A stretch of 64,000 nt of DNA from AP-15 sp963789025 (GCA_963789025.1 CAWBIT010000002.1:1-64000), one strand, 5' to 3'. Shown: positions 7,921-17,433, counted from the stretch's first letter. Notes: generated from the sequence alone by a model not told the origin. Numbers and translations: made by a program.

Positions 7921-8045
7921 GTCATTCCGGGGCGCGGGCTCCGCCCGCGAGCCCGGAAACCAGCAACACGGACCAGTGAAATCAACCGCTTGGCCTGTGT
8001 TCATGGATTCCGGGCCCGGCCCTAAGAGGCCGTCCCGGAATGACA
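7921..8045. repeat. Dispersed ~120-bp palindromic repeat, copy 1
   Basis: It starts TCATTCCGGGGCGCGGGC and ends CGTCCCGGAATGACAC, with a GTGTTCATGG core inside, so the ends are inverted copies of each other. The same arrangement recurs near 36994, 58220 and 61394. It immediately precedes the truncated GH16 gene. Confidence 0.75.
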
Positions 8046-8110
8046 CGCGAGTTCAGCACCCTGCTAGACTAGTGCCCGGTCACGCTCGGGCCGATCGAGA
8101 TTGCTTCGTC

Positions 8111-8958
8111 AGCCTGATACCGACGCCGACGCCGCAGGCCGTCAATGCCGGCTTTACCCAGATGCTGTTGGATTCGAACTTCGCGATCGCGACGCTGTCG
8201 GCCCAACTGTCCTGCGCCGGCACGCCGCAGAGTGCTCCATGGAAGCGGGGCATGTGGTTGGAAGGTCAGAACTCGCCCGCCGGGGTCGCGCCCTGGACCC
8301 AAATCACCATTGCCGCCGACCCGGTATTCAATGGCAGCGCGCTCGACCTGACGTGGCTGCCCAGCCAGACCGACACCTATGACGCCACGACGATCTCGAC
8401 TTTTCCATTGGACATCGTCTCGCCGCACTTCGCGTTCCGCCACGGCTATGCCCAGGCCGTCTTACGGATGACGCCGATGGCGGAGGGGGTGTGGGCGAAC
8501 TTCTGGATGTGGTCGAACAATTCGGTTATCGAGGCGAACATGCCGCCGTTCCAGGTCGTCACCCCGGCCTCCGAGATCGACAGCTTCGAGGCGCACGGAG
8601 GGTCGCCGCCCGAGTACGTCGCGGGGCTGCACGAATACTACAGACCCAAGACCGGCGGGCTGATGGTTGACAAGAAGCCCGCTGGCTTCGACATGACGCA
8701 GCCGCACACCTACGGGTTGCTGTGGACCTCGAACGGGGTCGAGTACCAGGGCGGGCAGGTGTGCGCCTATGTGGATAATGTCCAGCAGGGTGCCAGCCGA
8801 CTACCGCGGCGACCGAGGCACAGAGTTTCTTTCTGATCCTCAGCATGGGGGTCGGGTGCAATTACAACTTCAGCGACCGCTCCTGTCTGGGCGGCTTGAG
8901 CCGGGCCGACATGCTGGTTTCCCGGGTCACGGTGTTCGGCAACCCCAAGGGCCGGTAA
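8111..8958 (+). pseudogene. Truncated, frameshifted GH16-type glycoside hydrolase
   Basis: The frame matches the GH16 beta-glucanase fold. It has the catalytic EIDSFE (ExDxxE) motif near 8573-8590, preceded by VWANFWMWSNN, and later HTYGLLWTSNGVEY. Near 8804 the frame is lost. The C-terminal strand region (SFFLILSMGVGCNYNF to FGNPKGR) continues in another frame to TAA at 8958, consistent with one missing base. There is also no signal peptide or start codon before residue SLIPTP, because a dispersed repeat occupies that position. I call it a pseudogene; the frameshift alone could be a sequencing error. Confidence 0.7.
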
Positions 8959-9106
8959 CGTCGCGCTTTTTTCCGATGGTCACTTCGGATGGGCCTGAAG
9001 TCCCGCTAACGACGGGTGCGATCAGGTCCTGCCTCCTGCACCATCCGTTGCGTGCGGAACCGGTTCTCGTCAGAGTGGGCTCCCATAGCTGAGCAGGACG
9101 CGCCTG

Positions 9107-9763
9107 ATGGCTGATTTCACGATCTATCTCGGAAACAAGAACTATTCGTCCTGGTCGCTGCGGCCCTGGCTCGTTCTCAAGGAGACCGGGGTTGCGTTCG
9201 AGGAAATCGTCATTCCGCTCTACGAGCCGACGAGCAAGGCGACAATCATGAAATATTCGCCGTCGGGAACCGTGCCTGCCCTGCGGCATGGCGAGCTCGT
9301 CGTCTGGGACAGCCTGGCGATCTGCGAGTACCTGGCCGAGTCGTTCCCGACCTTTCAGCTGTGGCCGCGGGATCACGACGCGCGCGCGGTGGCCCGCTCG
9401 GCCTGCGCCGAATTGCATTCCGGCTTTCCGGCTCTGCGCGCCCATCTACCGATGAACGTGCGTTCGAGCTTCCCCAATCGCGGCGTCACCCCGGAGGTTC
9501 AGGCGGAAGTCAACCGCGTCATGTCGATTTGGCGCGACTGCCGCAAACGCTTTGGCCAAGGAAAAGGCGATTTCCTGTTCGGTCATTTCAGCATTGCCGA
9601 TGCAACGTATGCCCCGGTCGTGACCCGGTTCCGGACCTATAAGCTCGAACTCGAACGCGACGCGGACACCTATTGCGAGACGATCATGGCACTTCCGGCA
9701 ATGCAGGAGTGGATCGCCGCCGCCCGCAACGAGCCGATGATCATCGATAAATACGAGTTTTAA
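9107..9763 (+). CDS. Glutathione S-transferase family protein
   Basis: This 218-aa protein has an N-terminal thioredoxin-like domain (IYLGNKNYSSWSLRPWL). The Ser-Ser-Trp-Ser segment replaces the usual Cys/Ser active-site loop, and SPSGTVPAL supplies the glutathione-binding cis-Pro. WDSLAICEYLAE follows, then an all-helical C-terminal domain with FSIADATYAPV. The pattern resembles the zeta/YfcF-like bacterial GSTs. It is likely cytosolic, conjugating or isomerising electrophiles with glutathione. No operon partner. Confidence 0.85.
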   Translation: MADFTIYLGNKNYSSWSLRPWLVLKETGVAFEEIVIPLYEPTSKATIMKYSPSGTVPALRHGELVVWDSLAICEYLAESFPTFQLWPRDHDARAVARSACAELHSGFPALRAHLPMNVRSSFPNRGVTPEVQAEVNRVMSIWRDCRKRFGQGKGDFLFGHFSIADATYAPVVTRFRTYKLELERDADTYCETIMALPAMQEWIAAARNEPMIIDKYEF

Positions 9764-10091
9764 GCAGCGGCGCCGGCGGGCTGCCCGCAATCCGTGTGGA
9801 CCGATCGGGCGAGAGAGCCTATATTCCGGAGGTAGCCGGCCGGGTGGGATGGCCCGGGCGGCTGCTCCTAGGCCCGGCTCACCGTGACGACGACGTGCAG
9901 AACACGACGCCGCCAAAAGCGAAACCGGAGCACCAGGAAAAAGGGCATTGCATGCATGCTCTTTCCTCCGTTGCGGCGAGCCGGGGAATTCCGGCTCGCC
10001 GTTCGCATTTTGGCGGCAAGCTGCTACCAGTTCTGAAACAGGGCGCCGAGAAATCCCGTCGCGGGCGCCTGCTCGGCTGCGAGAGGTTGCG
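9764..10091. other. 328-bp noncoding stretch with a perfect hairpin
   Basis: No convincing gene is visible. A perfect 10-bp stem with a 6-nt loop lies at 9975-10000 (GGCGAGCCGG/CCGGCTCGCC), followed 7 nt later by TTTT. It could end transcription from the GST gene or act in the leader of the peptidase gene. Confidence 0.45.
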
Positions 10092-12059
10092 ATGCCCGAA
10101 CGACAGACAGCGCCGTACGGTTCTTGGTCGTCGCCGATCACCTCCGACCTGATCGTCGCTTCGACGATTGGGCTCGGCGAAATCATGCTCGACGACACGG
10201 GTGTATACTGGATCGAGTCGCGTCCGCAGGAGGGCGGGCGATCGGTAATCGTCCGGCGCGTTGCGGATGGCGCTCTGGTATACGTCACGCCGCCAGCGTT
10301 CAATGTACGGACGCGCGTTCATGAATACGGCGGCGGCGGGTACCTCGTCTATGGAGGTGTCGTCTATTTCTGCAACGACGCGGACCAGTGCCTTTACCGG
10401 CAGGAGCCGGGAGCGGAGCCCGTCGCGGTCACCCCGCAGCCGACGATCCCGCGAGGCTTGCGCTATGCCGATGGCGTATTCGATGCACAACGCGGGCGGA
10501 TGATCTGGGTGCGCGAGGACCATACCGCCGGCGGACCGGAGCCGGTGAACACGCTCGCCGAGATCCCGCTCGACGCATCGCTGCCGCAGCGAGTTCTGCA
10601 ATCTGGGCGCGATTTTTATGCCGCGCCGCGCCTCAGCCCGGATGGTCGCAAGCTCGCCTGGCTCGAATGGGACCATCCGAATATGCCATGGATCGGCTGT
10701 GAGTTGTGGGTAGGCGAGCTGGCCGCAGACGGATCCATCGGACGCAAGCGCCTCGTTACAGGGGGCGACGATGAGTCGATCTTTCAACCGGAATGGTCGC
10801 CGGACGGCGCGCTGTATTTTATCTCCGACTATGCGCAACCTTGGTTGAGCGGCAGGTGGTGGAACCTGTACCGGGTGTACGGCGACGCACTGGAGGCATC
10901 CTGCGCAGTCCTGCCGGTTTATCCGCGCCCGGCAGAGTTTGGCAGAGCGCAGTGGCAGTTCCGGATGTCGACCTTCGCCTTTGCCTCGGCGAGTCAGGTC
11001 GTCTGCAGCTATGTGCAGGATGGGGTTCACCGAGTCAACGTGGTCGATCCGATCTCGCTCGAAGTGAGCTCTATCGCTGCGGAATACGAAGACGTGTCAT
11101 CAGTCCGCGCAAGTGGGGGACGGGTGTACTTCCGCGGCGGCTCGCCAACCCGCCCGCCGGCCCTCGTCGAACTCGACCTCACCTCCGGTCAAACCACCGT
11201 GTTGAAGCTGTCGACCACTCAAGATGTCGAGGCGTACCGCAAATTTCTATCAGTGCCGGAGCCGGTGACGTTCGACACCGATAACGGGCAGCAGGCGCAC
11301 GGCCTGTTCTATCCCCCGCAAAACGCCGACTTCGCCGCCCCCGACGGCGAGCTTCCGCCGCTGCTCGTGCATTGCCACGGCGGGCCGACCGCGGCTGCAT
11401 CCCCGACCCTCAGCTGGGGGACGCAATATTGGACCAGCCGCGGCTTCGCCGTTCTCGACGTCAATTACGGCGGCAGCACCGGGTATGGGCGCGAATACCG
11501 GCTTCGGTTGCAGGGGAACTGGGGAGTAGTCGACGTCGCCGATTGCGTAAACGGCGCGCGCTATCTTGCGGCAACAGGACGGGTCGACACGGAACGTTGG
11601 GCGATTAGCGGTGCCAGCGCGGGCGGCTACACCACATTGGCGGCATTGACTTTTCGCAACGAGTTCAAGACCGGTGCGAGCTACTATGGCGTCAGCGATC
11701 TGGAGGCGCTGTCAAAAGACACGCACAAATTCAAGTCGCGCTATCTCGATGGCCTGATCGGGCCTTACCCGCAGCGCAGGGATCTCTATGTGGCACGATC
11801 ACCCGTCCACAGCGCGCGGCTGCTCGCGGCGCCGGTCGCCTTTTTCCAAGGCGCCGAGGACAGGGTGGTACCGCCGCAACAGGCGGAGGAGATGGTCGAT
11901 GCGCTCCGCCGGCGTCGCATCCCGTTTCTCTATCTATTGTTCGACGGCGAGCAGCATGGGTTCCGCCGCGCCGACAACATCAAGCGGGCGTTCGACGCTG
12001 AACTCTATTTTTACGCAACCTTCCTGACGGATCAGAGGCTGGAGTTCCGCGTCTCGTAG
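10092..12059 (+). CDS. S9-family prolyl oligopeptidase-type serine peptidase
   Basis: The start was set at ATG 10092 (MPERQTAPYG, preceded by GAGAGG), giving 655 aa. An upstream in-frame extension to 9948 has no family support. The N-terminal half is a beta-propeller with WD40-like repeats (for example FQPEWSPDGALYFISD). The C-terminal alpha/beta hydrolase domain carries Ser509 in GASAGGY, Asp590 in EDRVVPP and His622 in EQHGF, with the HGGPT oxyanion loop. It is similar to dipeptidyl/acylaminoacyl peptidases. There is no signal peptide, so it is probably cytosolic. Confidence 0.9.
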   Translation: MPERQTAPYGSWSSPITSDLIVASTIGLGEIMLDDTGVYWIESRPQEGGRSVIVRRVADGALVYVTPPAFNVRTRVHEYGGGGYLVYGGVVYFCNDADQCLYRQEPGAEPVAVTPQPTIPRGLRYADGVFDAQRGRMIWVREDHTAGGPEPVNTLAEIPLDASLPQRVLQSGRDFYAAPRLSPDGRKLAWLEWDHPNMPWIGCELWVGELAADGSIGRKRLVTGGDDESIFQPEWSPDGALYFISDYAQPWLSGRWWNLYRVYGDALEASCAVLPVYPRPAEFGRAQWQFRMSTFAFASASQVVCSYVQDGVHRVNVVDPISLEVSSIAAEYEDVSSVRASGGRVYFRGGSPTRPPALVELDLTSGQTTVLKLSTTQDVEAYRKFLSVPEPVTFDTDNGQQAHGLFYPPQNADFAAPDGELPPLLVHCHGGPTAAASPTLSWGTQYWTSRGFAVLDVNYGGSTGYGREYRLRLQGNWGVVDVADCVNGARYLAATGRVDTERWAISGASAGGYTTLAALTFRNEFKTGASYYGVSDLEALSKDTHKFKSRYLDGLIGPYPQRRDLYVARSPVHSARLLAAPVAFFQGAEDRVVPPQQAEEMVDALRRRRIPFLYLLFDGEQHGFRRADNIKRAFDAELYFYATFLTDQRLEFRVS

Positions 12060-12067
12060 CAACGAGT

Positions 12068-12823
12068 TCAGCGCACGCTTCCGAGCAGCTCGTCGAGTGT
12101 TTGGCCGAGCCGCTCGAGGTCGGGTTCGCGCGACAGCCGGTGGTCGCCATCTTTGACCAAGGTGACCACGACGTCGCTACTCGCGAGGTGCTCGGCGAGC
12201 GATAGGCTCGTCTGCCACGGGACCGAGGCGTCGCTCATGCCGTGCAACAGCCGCATCGGGCATTCGAGCGCGATCTTTCGGCGCATCACCAGATGCCGTT
12301 TGCCGTCCTCGAAGAGGCTCAGCCGATAGATGTAGCCGGCCGGATCGTATTCGGACGGCAACGTCACGATGCCGGTCTCGCCCAATTGCCGCTGCTGCGC
12401 CGGGTCGAGGCGGGGCCAGACGAGGTCCTCGGTGAAGTCCGGCGCCGCCGCGATGCCGACCAGCGCATGGACTCGATGTGGCCTTGCGAGCGCGGCGAGC
12501 AGCATGATCCACCCGCCCATGCTCGATCCGACCAGCACCTGCGGCCCTTCCGTCAGCGAATCGAGAACCGCAATCGCATCTTCCGCCCAGCGGCCGATCG
12601 TGCCCAGCGCGGCCTCGCCGCTCGATGCGCCGTGGCCGAAATAATCGAACCGCAAATAGGCTTGCCCGCGATGCCGGCAGAAATCCTCGAGATAAAGGGC
12701 CTTGGTGCCGGTCATGTCGGAACGAAACCCGCCGAGGAACACGATGCCCGGGCTCGATCCGGCGAGCCGGTGGTAGGCGATGGTTGCACCATCCTGCCGT
12801 GTTAGAGTGGCGGGAGAACTCAT
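12068..12823 (-). CDS. Alpha/beta hydrolase (esterase/thioesterase-like)
   Basis: The start at ATG 12823 gives 251 aa beginning MSSPATLTRQDGATIAYH. An upstream extension overlaps the divergent gene and has no family features. The nucleophile is Ser101 in VGSSMGGW, the acid lies in MSDASVPW and the base is His in DGDHRLS. The pattern is close to ABHD10-like esterases. It is divergent from the glycosyltransferase, with only 21 bp between the start codons. Confidence 0.85.
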   Translation of the reverse strand: MSSPATLTRQDGATIAYHRLAGSSPGIVFLGGFRSDMTGTKALYLEDFCRHRGQAYLRFDYFGHGASSGEAALGTIGRWAEDAIAVLDSLTEGPQVLVGSSMGGWIMLLAALARPHRVHALVGIAAAPDFTEDLVWPRLDPAQQRQLGETGIVTLPSEYDPAGYIYRLSLFEDGKRHLVMRRKIALECPMRLLHGMSDASVPWQTSLSLAEHLASSDVVVTLVKDGDHRLSREPDLERLGQTLDELLGSVR

Positions 12824-12844
12824 CGGGGATATCGGCCGACCGGA

Positions 12845-14065
12845 ATGAGCATCGACGATACCATTGTGCCCGTTCTGTCGACAGGGCGCCCCCCGGTGGT
12901 GCTGCAGGTCCTCCCCAGTCTCGTCTCCGGCGGCGCCGAGCGCGGCACCGTCGAACTCGCGGGAGCTCTGGTCGAGGCAGGATGGACCTCCTATGTCGCC
13001 TCGGGTGGCGGCCCCTTGGAGTCCGAAATTGCGCGCGCAGGTGCGACACATCTGGCCCTGCCGCTCACCTCAAAAAACCCACTGGTCATGCGGCGCAACA
13101 CGATGGGATTGGTGTGCCTGATCCGGCAGCTCGGCGTCGACATCGTCCATGCCCGCAGCCGTGCCCCGGCCTGGAGCGCCTGCGCCGCAGCTCATGCCAC
13201 GGGGCGCTACTTCGTGACGACTTTTCACAACGCGTATGGCGCGCGCACCGCTCTCAAGCGGCGATATAACTCCGTCATGGCGCGGGGCGATCGGGTGATC
13301 GCGATCTCGGATTTCGTCGCCGACCACGCCGCCAGTCTCTATGGGGTCGGCCCCGACCGACTGCGCACGATCCCGCGTGGCGTCGATCTCGAAATCTTCG
13401 ATCCGCATCGGGTCGGCGCACAGCGCATCATCAACCTAGCGCGCCAATGGCGCCTGCCCGACGGCATGCCTGTTGTGATGCTTCCCGCCCGGCTGACGCG
13501 ATGGAAGGGCGGGCTCGATTTCATCGCGGCAGTCGCAAAGCTCGGCCGGCGCAACGTCTGTTGTGTTCTTGCAGGCTCCGAGCAGCGCCGCGGGTTTCGC
13601 CGCGAGCTCGAAGCCGCAATCCGCGAGAATAGCCTCGCCGGCGTCTTCCGCATCGTCGAGGAATGCCGGGATATGCCGGCCGCCTACATGCTGGCCGATG
13701 TCGTCGTCTCGGCTTCGCGCGACCCCGAGGGGTTCGGCCGCGTCATCGTCGAGGCGCAGGCGATGGGGCGGCCGGTAGTCGCCACCGACCACGGCGGCGC
13801 CCGCGAAACGATCGTGCCGGGCGTCACCGGCTGGCTCGTGCCGCCGCGCAACTCCGCCGCGCTCGCCGTGGCGATCGGCGAAGCACTGTCAGTTCCCGTC
13901 GAGGAGCGGCAGCAGCTTGCCGAGCGCTCTGTCGCGCACATCGCGGCCCGGTACACCCGGCAGACAATGTGTGCCCGCACGATCCGTGTTTATGAAGAGC
14001 TGCTGTTTCGTGATCGGGAAGAAACTTCGACAATGGTTCTGGCAGGCGCACTGAGTACGGCTTAG
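12845..14065 (+). CDS. GT4-family glycosyltransferase
   Basis: This 406-aa GT-B enzyme begins with VLQVLPSLVSGGAERGTVEL, the N-terminal acceptor-domain glycine loop. It has VIAISDFVADHA and IPRGVDLEIFDP, and the donor-site DPEGFGRVIVEAQAMG (E-x7-E) near residue 300. It transfers a sugar from a nucleotide-sugar to an unknown acceptor, probably in envelope glycan or lipid glycosylation. No Shine-Dalgarno sequence is obvious, and the start codon lies 21 bp from a divergent start. It stands alone before thrS. Confidence 0.87.
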   Translation: MSIDDTIVPVLSTGRPPVVLQVLPSLVSGGAERGTVELAGALVEAGWTSYVASGGGPLESEIARAGATHLALPLTSKNPLVMRRNTMGLVCLIRQLGVDIVHARSRAPAWSACAAAHATGRYFVTTFHNAYGARTALKRRYNSVMARGDRVIAISDFVADHAASLYGVGPDRLRTIPRGVDLEIFDPHRVGAQRIINLARQWRLPDGMPVVMLPARLTRWKGGLDFIAAVAKLGRRNVCCVLAGSEQRRGFRRELEAAIRENSLAGVFRIVEECRDMPAAYMLADVVVSASRDPEGFGRVIVEAQAMGRPVVATDHGGARETIVPGVTGWLVPPRNSAALAVAIGEALSVPVEERQQLAERSVAHIAARYTRQTMCARTIRVYEELLFRDREETSTMVLAGALSTA

Positions 14066-14103
14066 AAAAGCAGCACAGGCCTCGTCACACCGGTGGAGGC
14101 CGG

Positions 14104-14144
14104 TGCCCATGTCATTATGGGTCCCGGCCTTCGCCGGGAAGGCT
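14104..14144. repeat. Double hairpin before thrS
   Basis: Two adjacent stems are visible: CCCAT/ATGGG (14106-14121) and TCCCGGC/GCCGGGA with a CTTC loop (14122-14139). The second resembles the dispersed tcattcccgcgaa-type repeats. It may terminate the upstream gene or be a REP element. Confidence 0.5.
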
Positions 14145-14164
14145 CGAATTATTAAGTATCTGCG

Positions 14165-16132
14165 ATGAGTGTAGACAAAATTCTTGATGACCCGATCGAC
14201 CGGGGTCAGGCGCCCCTCGGCGTAACCTTGCCCGACGGCAAACGCCTCGAATTTGCCGGTCCGGTTGCTGGCGCCGACATCGCGGCCGCGATCGGGCCGG
14301 GTCTGGCGAAAGCGGCGATCGCGGTTCGGGTCGACGGGCGACCGCGCGATCTCGCGACCGTGGTCGACCACGACGCCCCCGTCGCGATCATCACTCCGGA
14401 AATGCCCGAGGGGCTCGATATCTTGCGCCATGATGCGGCCCACGTCATGGCGGAGGCGGTCAAGGAACTTTATCCCGACACCCAGGTGACCTTCGGCCCG
14501 GCAACCGACACAGGCTTCTATTACGATTTCGCCCGCGCCGCGCCGTTCACCCCCGAGGATCTCGAGCGGATCGAGGCGCGCATGCGCGAGATCGTGCGGC
14601 GTGACGAGAAGATCACGCGTGAGGTCTGGGACCGCGACGCGGCGGTCACGTTCTTCGACAATATCGGCGAGAGGTACAAGGCCGAATATATCGGTGAGAT
14701 TCCGGGGGACGAGGAGATCAGCCTCTACCGGCAGGGCGAGTTTGTTGATCTCTGCGTCGGACCGCATTTGCCTTCGACCGGTTATCTCGGCCAAGCCTTC
14801 AAGCTTATGAATGTCGCCGGCGCGTATTGGCGCGGCGACCCGAAGAATGCACAGCTGCAGCGCGTCTACGGCACCGCCTTTGCGAGCCAGAAGGAACTCG
14901 AGCAATACCTCTTTCAGCTCGAAGAGGCGGAACGCCGCGACCATCGCCGGCTCGGCCGCGAGCTCGACCTCTTCCACATCGGCGAGGAGGCGGTCGGCAG
15001 CGTCTTCTGGCACCCGAAGGGGTGGACCCTCTACCGGATAATCGAAGCTTACATGCGCCGCCGTCTCGACGCGGCCGGCTATCAGGAAGTGCGCGGGCCG
15101 TTGCTTCTCGATCGCAGCCTGTGGGAAGCCTCCGGCCATTGGGAGAACTTCCGAGAGAACATGTTCATTGCCGAAAGCCGCGACGACCGGGTGCTCGCGG
15201 TCAAGCCGATGAACTGCCCGGGCCATGTATTGATCTTCAGCAACCGGCTCAGAAGCTACCGCGAATTGCCGCTGCGATTGGCCGAATTCGGCAGCTGCCA
15301 CCGGAACGAGCCTTCGGGTGCGCTGCATGGGCTAATGCGGGTGCGCGGCTTCATTCAGGACGACGCGCATATCTTCTGCACCGAAGACCAGGTCACTGGG
15401 GAAGCGATCGCCTGCTGCAAGTTGCTGTTGTCGATCTACCGCGACTTCGGTTTCGAGGATGTCGAAATCAAATTTGCGGACCGGCCTCCGGTGCGGGTCG
15501 GCAGCGACGCGGTCTGGGACCGTGCCGAGCACGATTTGAAAGCGGCGGTCGAGGCGGCCGGCCTCACCTATACGCTCAACCCCGGCGAGGGCGCGTTCTA
15601 CGGGCCGAAGCTCGAATTCCACCTCCGCGATGCACTCGGGCGGCAATGGCAATGCGGCACGGTTCAGCTCGATTTCAACATGCCGGGGCGGCTCGGAGCC
15701 GTGTATGTCGGCGAGGATGGCGCGCGCCATACGCCGGTTATGCTGCACCGGGCGATCCTTGGCTCGATGGAGCGCTTTATCGCCATTCTAACCGAGCATT
15801 ACGCGGGTCGTTTCCCGCTGTGGCTGGCCCCGGTGCAGATCGTCGTCGCATCGATCACTTCGGAGACGGCGGATTATGCCGCAGAGGTTTCCCGGGAATG
15901 TGCCGCGGGCGGGTTGAGGGTGGAGCTCGACGCGGGAAACGAGAAGATCACCTACAAGGTTCGCGAGCACAGCCTTGCCAAGGTCCCGATCATGCTGGTG
16001 GTCGGGCGGCGCGAGGTGGCCAACCGATCGGTTGCGTTGCGTCAACTCGGCGGCAAGGAACAGGAAGCCCTTGCGCTCGGCGAAGCCGTCGCTAGATTGA
16101 AGCAGGAAGCGACGGTGCCGTCATCGTCCTGA
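14165..16132 (+). CDS. thrS: Threonyl-tRNA synthetase
   Basis: This 655-aa class II synthetase has its domains in order. They are an N-terminal TGS domain (1-75), an editing domain with the HxxxH site (RHDAAHVMAEA), the catalytic core with KPMNCPGH (zinc Cys) and FIQDDAHIFC, and a C-terminal anticodon-binding domain (from about 550, LAPVQIVVASI). It charges tRNA-Thr. It is followed by infC after 55 bp, the usual order in many bacteria. Confidence 0.98.
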   Translation: MSVDKILDDPIDRGQAPLGVTLPDGKRLEFAGPVAGADIAAAIGPGLAKAAIAVRVDGRPRDLATVVDHDAPVAIITPEMPEGLDILRHDAAHVMAEAVKELYPDTQVTFGPATDTGFYYDFARAAPFTPEDLERIEARMREIVRRDEKITREVWDRDAAVTFFDNIGERYKAEYIGEIPGDEEISLYRQGEFVDLCVGPHLPSTGYLGQAFKLMNVAGAYWRGDPKNAQLQRVYGTAFASQKELEQYLFQLEEAERRDHRRLGRELDLFHIGEEAVGSVFWHPKGWTLYRIIEAYMRRRLDAAGYQEVRGPLLLDRSLWEASGHWENFRENMFIAESRDDRVLAVKPMNCPGHVLIFSNRLRSYRELPLRLAEFGSCHRNEPSGALHGLMRVRGFIQDDAHIFCTEDQVTGEAIACCKLLLSIYRDFGFEDVEIKFADRPPVRVGSDAVWDRAEHDLKAAVEAAGLTYTLNPGEGAFYGPKLEFHLRDALGRQWQCGTVQLDFNMPGRLGAVYVGEDGARHTPVMLHRAILGSMERFIAILTEHYAGRFPLWLAPVQIVVASITSETADYAAEVSRECAAGGLRVELDAGNEKITYKVREHSLAKVPIMLVVGRREVANRSVALRQLGGKEQEALALGEAVARLKQEATVPSSS

Positions 16133-16187
16133 CGGTCGCGCCGTTGTTGCCGACGAACCCCCGCCAATCGCCCAGAGGAGATTGTAC

Positions 16188-16724
16188 ATACCCAGACCAC
16201 CAATGAATTTCACTCCCACCCGTGAGGGACCCCGGATCAACGACGAGATCGGCGTCCCGCGCGTCCGCCTCGTCGACGAGCGGGGCCAGATGGTGGGTGT
16301 CGTCGGGCGCAATGAAGCGCTCACTATGGCCGTTCAAGCCGGCCTCGATCTCGTCGAAATCGCGCCCAACGCGGACCCCCCGGTCTGCAAAATACTCGAC
16401 TTCGGTAAGTATAAATACGAAGAACAAAAGAAAAAGAACGAAGCGCGCAAGAAGCAGAAGATCATCGAAGTCAAGGAGATCAAACTGCGCCCGAGCATCG
16501 ACGACCACGATTACGAGGTCAAGCGGCGCAGCATGACAAAGTTCATCGAAGAGGGCGACAAGGTTAAGGTAACCATGCGGTTCCGCGGGCGCGAGCTGGC
16601 GCACCAGGAATTGGGCATGGACGTCCTGATGCGGGTCAGGGACGACCTCGACGAAATCGCCAAGGTCGAGCAGATGCCGCGGATGGAAGGCCGGCAGATG
16701 ACGATGGTCATGTCACCCAAATAG
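16188..16724 (+). CDS. infC: Translation initiation factor IF-3, probable AUA start
   Basis: IF-3 binds the 30S subunit and controls start-codon selection. The product carries the N-terminal GPRINDEI motif, the lysine-rich linker KYEEQKKKNEARKK, and the C-terminal domain with IKLRPSIDDHDY. The start was chosen by ribosome-site position: AGAGGAG (16174-16180) lies 7 nt before an in-frame ATA at 16188. The TTG at 16182 is too close to it (1 nt). The first ATG (16203) is 22 nt away with no site of its own. IF-3 genes often use rare starts for self-regulation. This start gives 178 aa. Confidence 0.92.
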   Translation: MPRPPMNFTPTREGPRINDEIGVPRVRLVDERGQMVGVVGRNEALTMAVQAGLDLVEIAPNADPPVCKILDFGKYKYEEQKKKNEARKKQKIIEVKEIKLRPSIDDHDYEVKRRSMTKFIEEGDKVKVTMRFRGRELAHQELGMDVLMRVRDDLDEIAKVEQMPRMEGRQMTMVMSPK

Positions 16725-16742
16725 AGCCGGCAGTCTAGGGCG

Positions 16743-17261
16743 CTATCGGTGGCCGAACCCGGCGGCATGGGCGAAGCCGCGACCAAAGCCGTTATGAGCG
16801 AAGCCATGACCAAAGCGAAACGCTCGTCCTCGGCCAATGCCGTGGGCAAAGCCGTGGCGGAACCCGCGCCGCCCGCGGCCGGTATCGAACCCGCCGAACC
16901 CGAAACCGGGCCAGTACCCGTAATCGGGCCAATATCCGTAATCGGGGGCGTAGGAGTAGCCGGGCAGCACACAGCCATAGTTCGGATCGAAGTCGAGGCC
17001 TGGATTGCAGGCATAAGGGGCGGCACGCGGTTGCGCAGCTGACGGCGGTGAGCCGCGCAACACTGTCGGAGGGGCGCCATCGGAGGCGGCCGCGTCCTTT
17101 TCGTTAGAATCAGGGGAGCCGCGCAATACGAGCGTCGAAGAGACGGGGTCGGGGGAAGGGGAATGCGAGGCAGCTGCTTCGGCGACCGTTAAATCCGCTA
17201 GGGCCGAGACCGCTGCGGCCGTCAACAGCACGGCGTGGATCAACTGTGTTGCGCGGCGCAT
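16743..17261 (-). CDS. Secreted Gly/Tyr/His-rich protein
   Basis: This 172-aa protein has a signal peptide (MRRATQLIHAVLLTAAAVSALADLTVAEA). A Ser/Pro linker holds two copies of LRGSP, followed by Cys84-type motif YACNPGLDFDPNYGC and a low-complexity tail rich in Tyr-Trp-Pro and Gly-His-Phe-Arg-Ala repeats (GFAHG and FGHGFAH types). It is probably periplasmic or surface-located, and the His-rich tail might bind metal. It sits reversed between infC and rpmI, splitting the usual translation operon. Confidence 0.7.
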   Translation of the reverse strand: MRRATQLIHAVLLTAAAVSALADLTVAEAAASHSPSPDPVSSTLVLRGSPDSNEKDAAASDGAPPTVLRGSPPSAAQPRAAPYACNPGLDFDPNYGCVLPGYSYAPDYGYWPDYGYWPGFGFGGFDTGRGRRGFRHGFAHGIGRGRAFRFGHGFAHNGFGRGFAHAAGFGHR

Positions 17262-17341
17262 TGCAGGTCTCCTCTGCCTTTCGCTGCGAGGTGTTATTTA
17301 TTCTTTCAGCACCACTTGAGAAGAGAGGCGAGGTGCCGCGC

Positions 17342-17370
17342 TTGCGTTCATCGCGTGGCATCGCTATATA
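17342..17370 (+). promoter_or_regulatory. Sigma-70-type promoter for rpmI-rplT
   Basis: TTGCGT (17342-17347) and TATATA (17365-17370) are separated by exactly 17 nt and lie 63 bp before rpmI. The gene upstream is on the other strand, so rpmI-rplT needs its own promoter here. Confidence 0.55.
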
Positions 17371-17433
17371 GCGCCGCTCGAATGGGCGGCGGGCTAGGTG
17401 CCTCGGCGCCGCAGGCCTGAGACGGATCTCGAG

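Noticed and set aside
13889..15328. 479-codon minus-strand frame opposite thrS
   Set aside because: Antisense shadow of thrS.
17262..17433. L20 autoregulatory leader before rpmI
   Set aside because: No convincing mimic of the 23S L20-binding site could be drawn by eye.
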